This document shows, piece by piece, positions 1-6,805 of a stretch of DNA of 53,006 bases. The position numbers and the translations under genes were made by a program. Position 1 is the stretch's first letter; every line of letters starts with the position of its first letter. The notes under the pieces were generated by a model that was not told the DNA's origin, did no database searches, and saw only the letters and a program-made list of their open reading frames with translations. The stretch comes from GCA-002862325 sp036339295 (GTDB lineage Bacteria; Planctomycetota; Phycisphaerae; Phycisphaerales; SM1A02). The stretch lies in NCBI GenBank assembly GCA_036339295.1, contig JAYZBK010000007.1, positions 1 to 53,006 of the forward strand, written 5' to 3'.

Positions 1-869
1 CGCGGACGCGGCCGCCAGCGTTCGGCCTGAAGGTGGCCGATGGCGGCATTGATCGCGGTGAGCAGTCCCATGGGCAGCACGAGGTAGACCGCGACGCCGA
101 CGACCAGGAAGCGGATCCACGACCGCCGGAGTTCGAGGGCGGTCGGATCGTCCGCGGCCGCGGTCGGGGGCGACGCGACGGGCGCGAGCTGGTGCGCGTC
201 GACGCCCGCGGGCAGCATCGACAACGGCGCCGCGACGGCACGGGTGGTCGCCTCGCCGATCGCCGGTGACAGCCAGGAGCTCTCCCAGCCGAATCCGTAG
301 GCGACCCGTGCGGTCGACATCCAGATCGCGAGGATCGCGGCGGTGCCGAAGGTCGTCCAGAAGAGCATGCCGCCGGCCGCGGCGATGCGGCGGCCGCTGC
401 CTTCGGCGAGCATCGACGCGACGAGCCGGGCGGTGGTGGTCCCGACCTTCGGTGCGACGTTCGCCTCGCCCGCGTCGGCGCGACCGACCGTGCGGACGAG
501 CAGCCAGGGGACGAATCGACCGAGGATCGATGGTGCGCGACGTCGGGCGATCACGAGCACGGCCCAGCGGAGGCCGAGCAGGATCCAGGGCACGGCCACG
601 ATCGCCGCCAGCAGCAGGGGGGCGTGCACCGGGGCGTCCGCGGGGGCGAGGAGCTCGGCGGTCGTGGTCCAGCCCGCGACCGCGCCCGCGAGTCCGAGGA
701 CCACCAGTCCGAGGAAGGCAGCGCCGACGCCGCGGTCGATCGTGCGCCGACACGCCAGGAGCGTCGCCTCCGAGCCGTCGCCGATCTCGGCCGCGGCGGC
801 GGTCGCCACGCGACGACGCCACGTGCGGTCGACCCGGTCGGAACGTGGTTGTGCCTTCGATCGATCCAC
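1..869 (-). CDS. DUF2868-like membrane protein, 3' end cut by window edge
   Basis: An open minus-strand frame runs off the left edge without a stop. From a GTG at 869 (preceded by AGAGGG) it gives about 289 residues. The N-terminus is charged (residues 1-45), then hydrophobic segments occur near residues 48-70 (FLGLVVLGLAGAVAGW), 85-105, 165-185 (FWTTFGTAAILAIW) and 245-265 (FLVVGVAVYLVLPMGLL). The stretch ARVAYGFGWESSWL followed by an AAPLSML segment resembles the 'FGWqSTL...PW' part of DUF2868 proteins, as recalled from that family, whose function is unknown and which often sit beside a DUF3482 GTPase. That neighbour, if present, would lie outside the window. It could also be an unrelated polytopic membrane protein; the family call is an inference from short motifs. 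It lies downstream of tatA on the same strand but a hairpin separates them. Confidence 0.6.
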   Translation of the reverse strand, partial: MDRSKAQPRSDRVDRTWRRRVATAAAAEIGDGSEATLLACRRTIDRGVGAAFLGLVVLGLAGAVAGWTTTAELLAPADAPVHAPLLLAAIVAVPWILLGLRWAVLVIARRRAPSILGRFVPWLLVRTVGRADAGEANVAPKVGTTTARLVASMLAEGSGRRIAAAGGMLFWTTFGTAAILAIWMSTARVAYGFGWESSWLSPAIGEATTRAVAAPLSMLPAGVDAHQLAPVASPPTAAADDPTALELRRSWIRFLVVGVAVYLVLPMGLLTAINAAIGHLQAERWRPRP

Positions 870-922
870 CGTCGCCCTCTGTCGGTGTGGTTCGGAACCC
901 GGACCCGTGTCGCCTGCATGAA

Positions 923-947
923 ACGCCGCCGCGGATGGCGGCGGCGT
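923..947 (-). terminator. Hairpin terminator after tatA
   Basis: Perfect 10-base arms (ACGCCGCCGC and GCGGCGGCGT) around a 5-base loop; read on the minus strand the stem is followed by TTTCATG, a short T run. It lies 52 bases past the tatA stop and upstream of the next minus-strand gene. Confidence 0.7.
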
Positions 948-999
948 CGGGTGATTCGGAATTCGGTTCGGCGTATGCCGCAGTGGACGCCCGGTCGGG

Positions 1000-1296
1000 T
1001 CAGTCCGCAGAGAACGGGCTCTTGCCGCCGACGGGGGTCTCCTCGGTCGACGCCGAGGCGTCCTGCGAGGCCTTCTGGTCGAGTTCGGCGGGGCGCGAGG
1101 AGGGACGGGTCTCGTCCTCGATGTCGTCCTCGATGCCCTTGATGCCCTTCTTGAACTCGACGATGCCCTTGCCGAGCGACTTGCCCACCTCGGGCAGGCG
1201 TCGCCCGAAGATGAGAAGGGCCACCACGAGGATGATGATCCACTCGGTGGTTCCCGGCATGCCGAAGCCGAGGATGGAGAAGGTGGTCGGAATCAT
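1000..1296 (-). CDS. tatA: Twin-arginine translocase subunit TatA/E
   Basis: 98 residues, the usual TatA size. It has a short N-terminus, then GMPGTTEWIIILVVALLIFG, the classic TatA membrane helix with the preceding conserved polar residue. The hinge FGRRLPEVGKSLGKG and an amphipathic helix (EFKKGIKGIEDDIED) follow, then a disordered acidic tail from residue 62. TatA oligomerises with TatC to move folded proteins with RR-signal peptides across the inner membrane. The window itself encodes two likely Tat clients (the DUF1501 protein and the beta-propeller protein). The ATG at 1296 follows GGGAGATCCCC. TatB and TatC are not seen nearby, so the gene stands alone. TatA versus TatB cannot be fully separated, but the FGRRLPEVG hinge fits TatA/E. 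Confidence 0.95.
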   Translation of the reverse strand: MIPTTFSILGFGMPGTTEWIIILVVALLIFGRRLPEVGKSLGKGIVEFKKGIKGIEDDIEDETRPSSRPAELDQKASQDASASTEETPVGGKSPFSAD

Positions 1297-1334
1297 GGGG
1301 ATCTCCCGTCGGGCCTCGTGCCCGTCGACCCACC

Positions 1335-1340
1335 ATTGTA
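1335..1340 (-). promoter_or_regulatory. Candidate -10 box of tatA
   Basis: On the minus strand TACAAT (5 of 6 sigma-70 -10 bases) lies 38 bases upstream of the tatA ATG, predicting a leader of about 30 bases. No convincing -35 hexamer is visible. Confidence 0.45.
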
Positions 1341-1396
1341 GGGGAGACCCCGGACGATCGCGGCGGAATCGGCAGGGACCGGATAATCCGGCCGAA

Positions 1397-2089
1397 TCAG
1401 TCGAGTTCGAGGTGCCGAGGCCGCGGGATCCCCGCCAGCGGGTTCCCGGAGTCCAGCCGACTGAACCGTCGCCACGGATGGTCGGCCCGGAGCAGGGCGT
1501 CGACGATGGCGGTGCAGGTCGACTCGGCCACCGCCTCGCGGCCCGCATGCGCCAGGGTCGAGCCGTCGCGCTCGAGGTGCGGCGGGACCTCGGCGGTCTC
1601 GTCGACCGCGAGGTCCCAGCGGTCGATCATCACGTCGCGCTGACGGCCGACCTCGCGGACCACCACGTTGAACCGGTCCACGTCGTTTCGCCGGACCTCG
1701 TCCTGCCGATGGTCGTCGACCGGTGGCAGCGTCGCGAGGACGAGATCGGTCTCGACCGACTGGCGAGCGGCGTCGGCGATCCGGTGGAGATCCCGTCGGA
1801 GGTCGGCGATGCGACGCGCAGGGCGGGTCTCGCCGTCGGGCTCGACCTGGTCGCGCAGGTCGTCCATGCCGACGGCGACATGCACGACGTGCGGGCGGAA
1901 CCGCCGCAGGAGGTCGACGATTCGAGCCGCCACGTCCCCGAGTCCGATGAAGGGATCGTCGCATCCCACGACCGCGGCCCGGAATGGTGCGTCCGCCCGT
2001 TCGAGCCGTTCCACGATCGGGGCGCGGAGATCGCGACCCACCCGATCGGCGAGCAGCAGCACGAGTCTGCGGTCGTCGTCCTCGACCAT
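1397..2089 (-). CDS. SGNH/GDSL-fold protein with degenerate catalytic blocks
   Basis: 230 residues. The layout is that of an SGNH hydrolase: block I strand RRLVLLLADRVG near residue 8, block III VVHVAVGMDDL near 65, a strand DLVLATLPPVDDH near 115, and block V ERDGSTLAHAGREAVAE near 195. The residues that make the family catalytic are changed. The GDS nucleophile site reads ADR, the GxND site reads GMDD, and the DxxH site reads DGST, with the nearest His three positions further on. No signal peptide is visible, so it is probably cytoplasmic. A non-catalytic role is inferred. The ATG at 2089 has no ribosome binding site but sits six bases after TACACT, so the transcript may be leaderless. It is divergent from mltA. 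Confidence 0.7.
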   Translation of the reverse strand: MVEDDDRRLVLLLADRVGRDLRAPIVERLERADAPFRAAVVGCDDPFIGLGDVAARIVDLLRRFRPHVVHVAVGMDDLRDQVEPDGETRPARRIADLRRDLHRIADAARQSVETDLVLATLPPVDDHRQDEVRRNDVDRFNVVVREVGRQRDVMIDRWDLAVDETAEVPPHLERDGSTLAHAGREAVAESTCTAIVDALLRADHPWRRFSRLDSGNPLAGIPRPRHLELD

Positions 2090-2095
2090 GTCCCG

Positions 2096-2101
2096 AGTGT
2101 A
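2096..2101 (-). promoter_or_regulatory. -10 box immediately before the SGNH-like gene start (leaderless)
   Basis: Minus-strand TACACT followed by six bases (CGGGAC) and the ATG at 2089. This distance would put the transcription start on or next to the start codon. The same TACACT is the -10 of the tRNA-Ser promoter in this window. Confidence 0.5.
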
Positions 2102-2159
2102 GGGTGCCCCCCGGGTCCGCACGAGGGGATCCCGCCCAGAGTCCTCATGGAGCCACCTC

Positions 2160-3341
2160 ATGTCCCCCTGGAAGTCGATCCCGGCCGTCCTCGTCCTCTC
2201 GCTCGCGGGTCTCGGGTGCGAGAGCACGCGGGCGACCCCCGACTACGAGCGTGAGCTTCCCCCCGGAACCGTCGCCCTCCGACCGGTTCCGGCGGGGCAG
2301 GAGCCCGATCTCGAGGCGGCGTGGCTGCGTCGCGACGAGGGCCTCTCCAACGCGGTCGCCCAGAGCCTGTCGTGGTTCGCGGCCCCGAGTTCGGAACAAT
2401 GGTGGCCGTACGAGACGAGCGATCGCTCGATCTCGCACGAAGACGCCCGCGTTTCGGTCGAGCGGTTCGGGGAGATCCTGCAGGAGTCGCGATCGGCCGA
2501 GGAGTTCCGGCGACGCGTGCTCGACGAGTTCCGGATCTACGAGTCGGTGGGCTGGAACGGCGAGGGCACCGTCCTCTACACCGGGTACTACGCGCCGGAG
2601 TTCGACGCGAGCCCGGTCCGGACCGATCGGTTCACGACCCCGCTGCACGCTCGTCCCGCCGATCTCGTGACGCATCCCGAGACCGGCGAGCCGATCGGCC
2701 AGCGACTGCCGAACGGGCGGATCGGTCGCTACCCGACCCGGCGGGAGATCGAGACGACGAACATGTTCGAGGGGAACGAGCTGGTGTGGGTGGAGACGCC
2801 GCTCGATGCCTACGTGATCCAGGTCAATGGCAGCGCGAAGCTCCGGATGCCCGACGGTTCGATCGAGTTCATCGGCTACGACGGGAAGACCGATCGCCGC
2901 TACACGGGGCTCGGGACCACGCTCTACGACGCGGGGCACATCACCAAGAAGGACCTGCCCGGGATCTACGACCTCTACGAGCGGAACCCGGACGTGGTGG
3001 TGGAGGGCATGAGGAAGAACGAGAGCTACGTCTTCTTCCGGCCGTACGACGGGTCGGCCTGGCCGTCGGGCAGCCTCGGTCGGCAGGTCACCGGTCGGGC
3101 GTCGCTCGCGACCGACAAGGACGTCTACCCCCGTGGATGCGTGGTCTTCGTCGACACCGAAGGGGTCGCGGTCTCGGGCGGCGAGGTGCCGATCCAGCGG
3201 TTCATGCTCGACCAGGACACCGGCGGCGCCATCCGCGCCCCGGGCCGGGCCGACATCTACATGGGCGAGGGCGACGAAGCGGAGACGCTCGCGGGCGGGC
3301 AGTACGCCGAAGGGCGTCTGTACTACTTCTTCCTCCGCTGA
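2160..3341 (+). CDS. mltA: Membrane-bound lytic murein transglycosylase A
   Basis: 393 residues. The N-terminus is a lipoprotein signal with lipobox LAGLGC (Cys near residue 19), so it should be anchored in a membrane facing the periplasm. The MltA domain spans roughly residues 110-280: FTTPLHARPADLV, RYPTRREIE, LVWVETPLDAYVIQVNGSAK, then GLGTTLYDAGHITKKDL. The hallmark NESYVFFR precedes the C-terminal 3D (Asp-rich) domain near 350 (LDQDTGGAIRAPGRADIYMG), which holds the catalytic Asp in characterised MltA. The enzyme cleaves the MurNAc-GlcNAc bond of peptidoglycan with formation of 1,6-anhydro ends. The length matches the family. A GGAG lies eight bases before the ATG. It is convergent with the small gene at 3357-3851. 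Confidence 0.95.
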   Translation: MSPWKSIPAVLVLSLAGLGCESTRATPDYERELPPGTVALRPVPAGQEPDLEAAWLRRDEGLSNAVAQSLSWFAAPSSEQWWPYETSDRSISHEDARVSVERFGEILQESRSAEEFRRRVLDEFRIYESVGWNGEGTVLYTGYYAPEFDASPVRTDRFTTPLHARPADLVTHPETGEPIGQRLPNGRIGRYPTRREIETTNMFEGNELVWVETPLDAYVIQVNGSAKLRMPDGSIEFIGYDGKTDRRYTGLGTTLYDAGHITKKDLPGIYDLYERNPDVVVEGMRKNESYVFFRPYDGSAWPSGSLGRQVTGRASLATDKDVYPRGCVVFVDTEGVAVSGGEVPIQRFMLDQDTGGAIRAPGRADIYMGEGDEAETLAGGQYAEGRLYYFFLR

Positions 3342-3356
3342 TCCCCGGGATCGGGC

Positions 3357-3851
3357 TCAGCCGTCCTTCCGCACCCACTGGCCGCGGGCGACGTTCTTGA
3401 ACTCGTCGAACTTGGCGAGCACGGTCGAGACCTGGATGTGCAGCGACTTCCCGCCCTGGTGGAGTCCGCGGTCGACGAGCGCCCGAGCGATCTCGACCGG
3501 CCGCATCGGGTCGCCGCCCAGCACCTCGCCGATCTTGTCCCGCATGGTCGGCCCGCCACCACGCCCGCGCCGGGTCGTCCCGCCCGCGGCCGACTTCTTC
3601 TTCGTCGTCGACTTCGTCCTCGTTCCGGAACCGCCGCTTCCCGACCTGCCTCCGGAACCGCCGTCGAGCCCCTCGAGCATCTCGATCTGCTGGTCGAGCT
3701 CCGCGATCTCCTGCTGGAGCTTCCGACGCCGTTCCACCAGCTTCGGCAGGGCGGCGCGTCGACGGGAGAGCTCCGCGGCGAGCTCGTCGAGCGGGGCCTG
3801 GGCAAGGGGATGCCGGGTCTTCGCCGAGGTCTTCGCCTTCTTCTTCGCCAT
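3357..3851 (-). CDS. Small coiled-coil protein with HARE-HTH-like winged helix
   Basis: 164 residues. A basic N-terminus (MAKKKAKTSAKTRH) leads into a coiled coil at about 20-62 (LDELAAELSRRRAALPKLVE and onward). A Gly/Ser/Lys-rich linker follows at 63-98, then a C-terminal globular part (102-164) beginning MRDKIGEVLGGDPMRPVEIA and ending FKNVARGQWVRKDG. The pattern 'vL...g.pm...eIa..l...g...........v...l.....F..v..G.w' matches HARE-HTH winged helices, which in bacteria and eukaryotes link to DNA-modification readers and RNA polymerase delta. DNA binding is an inference. The ATG at 3851 has AAAGGA about nine bases upstream. Its neighbours give no functional hint. Confidence 0.7.
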   Translation of the reverse strand: MAKKKAKTSAKTRHPLAQAPLDELAAELSRRRAALPKLVERRRKLQQEIAELDQQIEMLEGLDGGSGGRSGSGGSGTRTKSTTKKKSAAGGTTRRGRGGGPTMRDKIGEVLGGDPMRPVEIARALVDRGLHQGGKSLHIQVSTVLAKFDEFKNVARGQWVRKDG

Positions 3852-3913
3852 CGCGTCGGTCCTTTCTCGCGGGGAATCCGGAGGTGTGACGGTTCCCGAG
3901 GATACCCAGCGGG

Positions 3914-4522
3914 TCAGTCGATGTCGTGCCGCTCCTCCTGGAGCAGCCCACGCGGCTTGAAACCACCGTCCGCCGTCCAGTCGACGCGACCGAAGGTCGC
4001 GGGCCACGCCCGCCCGAACGTCCATTCGTCGCGGCCGAGGGTCCGCGATTCCTCGATCATCCGTCGCTCGTCCACGAGGATCGACGCCTCGGCCGCGGCC
4101 ATGCCGAGCACGAGTCCGATGACCATCGCGACCATGAATCGCCGGACCGCGCTCCAGCTCATGCCGTAGGGCGGCGGAATGCTCGCGGGATCGACCCCGC
4201 ACTCGGCACAACGCGACTCGACGTCGGGGCCGCGGAGCTGGCCGCAGTTGGGGCAGCAGCCTCGGGCGAGCAGTCGCCGCGGCCGGCGGTGGATGAACCA
4301 CATCTCCGGCAGCTCGGCGAGCGAGACCAGCCAGATCACGAAGCCGGACATGACGACGGTCCCGAACGTCGCGGTGGCGAACGCCTTGAAGTCGAAGCCG
4401 AAGGATGGGACGAGCGCCCGGAGGCAGACGTGGACGGCGAAGAAGTAGAACGCGAGGAACGCGAGCGCGACCACCCAGCCGAGCACGCTCGCCCAGAGCG
4501 GGACGCGGAACGCGTCGCTCAC
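3914..4522 (-). CDS. Zinc-ribbon membrane protein, unknown function
   Basis: 202 residues from a GTG overlapping the ubiD stop (GTGA), so translation is probably coupled to ubiD. There are two N-terminal membrane segments (about 8-32 and 44-70), then a treble of basic residues (HRRPRRLLARG), then a zinc ribbon CCPNCGQLRGPDVESRCAEC at residues 89-108 (CxxC...CxxC). A third membrane segment lies at about 127-150 (FMVAMVIGLVLGMAAAEASI), followed by a polar C-terminal tail. No enzyme motif is recognised. The coupling to ubiD could mean a role in quinone metabolism, but nothing in the sequence proves this. Confidence 0.75.
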   Translation of the reverse strand: MSDAFRVPLWASVLGWVVALAFLAFYFFAVHVCLRALVPSFGFDFKAFATATFGTVVMSGFVIWLVSLAELPEMWFIHRRPRRLLARGCCPNCGQLRGPDVESRCAECGVDPASIPPPYGMSWSAVRRFMVAMVIGLVLGMAAAEASILVDERRMIEESRTLGRDEWTFGRAWPATFGRVDWTADGGFKPRGLLQEERHDID

Positions 4523-6591
4523 GACGGATTCCCGCCGTCGCCGTCGGCATGACGGGTCGGGGTCGGATCGCCCTCGAATCCGTACTCGTTCCAGCGAGCC
4601 TCGACCTTCGCGACGATCTCGGGCGACATCGCGACCATCGGGGGGAAGTCGCGCACGGGGACGCCTTCCCGGTCGTCGCGCCCGGGCTGCTTCGTGCGGG
4701 CGTCGAAGCCGATCCGCCGTCCGCGGCGAAGCATGTCGCGCGAAGGATCGGCGTTGGCGAGCCAGAGGAAGAGGGCTCGTTCGAGATCGGTCGGGTCCTG
4801 GTCGTCGTCGATCGCGATCACGAACTCGGCGGCCGGATTGTCGGCCTCGAGCCGGGTCCAGACGTCGAGGATGGCGGCGAGTCCGGCGTGTGCGTGCTCG
4901 CGATTGGCCGTCACGACGGCCAGTCGTCCGAGTCCCGCCTTCGGCAGCACCGCCCCGGCGTTCCAGGCGGCCGCCGCCTGCTCGTCGGTCGGGAGCGTGG
5001 GTGGTTCGAGCCCGACGTCGCCCGTCTCCTCGCCCGGCATCCGGACGGTCGCGTCGAAGCCGATCTTGGTGCCGGCGGCGATCGACGGGGCCGAGTGGTC
5101 GAGGATGTCGAGCGGGCCGCGGACGAACTCGAGGTCGCGGCGGAAGTCGCACCGACGCATCATCGTCTCGATCACGGCGAGCTCGTCGTGCACCGGGACG
5201 TCGTCGTCCACCACGACGATCGACTTCGTCCAGGCCATCTGGCCCGCGCCCCAGATCGAGTGCATCACGCGACGGCCCTGCAGCGGGTAGGCCTTGTCGA
5301 TCTTGATGAAGGCCGCGTTGTGGAAGCAGCCGTAGCGGGGCAGGTGGTAGTCGTCGATGTCGTGGACGATGGTCTTGAGGAGCGGGAGGAAGAGCCGCTC
5401 GGTCGCCTTGCCGAGGTAGTAGTCCTCCTGCGGGGGAAGCCCCACCACGGTCGTCGGGTAGACCGCATCGCGTCGGTGGGTGACCGCCGTCACCTCGACG
5501 ACGGGGTAGCGATCGGGCAGCGAATAGAACCCGGTGTGGTCGCCGAACGGCCCCTCGAACACGGCGCCGGGACCGATGTCGCCGTCCTTCCGCGGATCGA
5601 AGTCGATCATGCCCGCGTCGGTGCGGACCCATCCCTCGATCACGATCTCCGCATTCGCGGGGACCCGGAGGGGCACGGTGCGGGCCGGCACCATGGGAAT
5701 GCCACGGCCGTTGAGGAAGCCGGCCATCAGGAGCTCGGAGATCCCGGGCGGCAGTGGTGCGGTCGCGGCGTAGGGGAGACAGGGTTCGCCACCAAGCACG
5801 ATCGCGATCGGCATCCGTTCGCCGATCTTCTTCCAGCTTCGCCAGTGCGAGGCCCCGTCGTGGTGCATGTGCCAGTGCATCGCGAGGCTCGTCGGCCCGA
5901 GAAGCTGCGACCGGTACATCCCGATGTTGTGGCTCGACGGCTTCGACTCGTGGCGGTCGTCGGCGTGGATGGTGTGCATGCCGGCGAGGGTGATGTACCG
6001 CCCGCCGCCGGCGGCGGTCCCGGCAGCCTGCGCGTCGATCCCGTACCCGACCGCCGCCGGATCGCCGTCGAGCGGCCAGCACTTCAGGATGGGGAGGCGA
6101 CGGAGATCGACCTCGCCCCGTTCGGTCAGCTTCACGACGTCCTGGCATCGTCCGCGACGCACCGTGCGAGGCGGGATCCGAAGCAGGGGCGCGAACTCCT
6201 TCGCCTTCGCCCAGAGTTCGCCGAGCGATCTCGGGGGGACCGGCTTGACCAGCGAGCCGATGCGGGCCGCGATCGCCTCGAGACCGCCGCCGCCACCGGG
6301 CGTGGGATCGGCGGCCTGCAGCGCCTTCTCCATCCTCGAGTACGAACCGAAGAGGTTGATCGCGAGGGGGAAGTCGCAGCCCTCCACGTTCTCGAAGATG
6401 ACCGCGGGGCCGCCGAGGGCCTCCCGGCCGGGATCGAACTCGCCCGCCCGGGTGCTCGCGATCGGGGCCGCGGTCCGGGCCAGGCGATCCGCGATCTCGG
6501 TGACTTCGAGCATCGGCGACACCGGACAGCCGACGCGGACGAGATCGCCGCTGCGTTCGAGGTCCGAGATGAAGTCGTGGAGATCGGCCAT
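4519..6591 (-). CDS. ubiD: UbiD-family decarboxylase, long form
   Basis: 690 residues, longer than E. coli UbiD (about 497). The N-terminus MADLHDFISDLERSGDLVRV is typical. Then come the prenylated-FMN/metal-binding part (HNIGMYRSQLLGPTSLAMHW, GERMPIAIVLGGEP), the segment NAEIVIEGWVR, and EGPFGDHTGFYSLPDRYPVV with the conserved Glu. The C-terminal part begins KSIVVVDDDVPVHDELAVI. The extra length comes from a second, related C-terminal block (FVIAIDDDQDPTDLERALFL, ending RRIGFDARTKQPGRD). UbiD enzymes use prFMN made by UbiX to decarboxylate aromatic or alpha,beta-unsaturated acids; quinone biosynthesis is the usual role of this long type, but the substrate is not shown here. UbiX is not in the window. 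The ATG at 6591 was chosen by family alignment. Confidence 0.92.
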   Translation of the reverse strand: MADLHDFISDLERSGDLVRVGCPVSPMLEVTEIADRLARTAAPIASTRAGEFDPGREALGGPAVIFENVEGCDFPLAINLFGSYSRMEKALQAADPTPGGGGGLEAIAARIGSLVKPVPPRSLGELWAKAKEFAPLLRIPPRTVRRGRCQDVVKLTERGEVDLRRLPILKCWPLDGDPAAVGYGIDAQAAGTAAGGGRYITLAGMHTIHADDRHESKPSSHNIGMYRSQLLGPTSLAMHWHMHHDGASHWRSWKKIGERMPIAIVLGGEPCLPYAATAPLPPGISELLMAGFLNGRGIPMVPARTVPLRVPANAEIVIEGWVRTDAGMIDFDPRKDGDIGPGAVFEGPFGDHTGFYSLPDRYPVVEVTAVTHRRDAVYPTTVVGLPPQEDYYLGKATERLFLPLLKTIVHDIDDYHLPRYGCFHNAAFIKIDKAYPLQGRRVMHSIWGAGQMAWTKSIVVVDDDVPVHDELAVIETMMRRCDFRRDLEFVRGPLDILDHSAPSIAAGTKIGFDATVRMPGEETGDVGLEPPTLPTDEQAAAAWNAGAVLPKAGLGRLAVVTANREHAHAGLAAILDVWTRLEADNPAAEFVIAIDDDQDPTDLERALFLWLANADPSRDMLRRGRRIGFDARTKQPGRDDREGVPVRDFPPMVAMSPEIVAKVEARWNEYGFEGDPTPTRHADGDGGNPS

Positions 6592-6805
6592 GCGGTCGCT
6601 GAGGGTATCCGGGGGGTGGATGGATTCGTCACCGGGCGGCTTCTGGACGCGGTCGACGAAGGGTCGTCGGTCAAGTTCTGGGACGCTCGGGAGCGGTTCG
6701 GCCGCCTCCCCGGTGTCGATCCCCGACCGTCTTCCTCGACTTGCCGCTTCGATGCTGAACTGCGGGGAACGAGTGCTAGGCTTCCGGTGCGTTCCGGAGG
6801 ATGGC

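Noticed and set aside
2160..3341. Frameshift in mltA suggested by other open frames in the region
   Set aside because: The single frame carries lipobox, MltA and 3D domains in order to a natural stop; the others are shadows.
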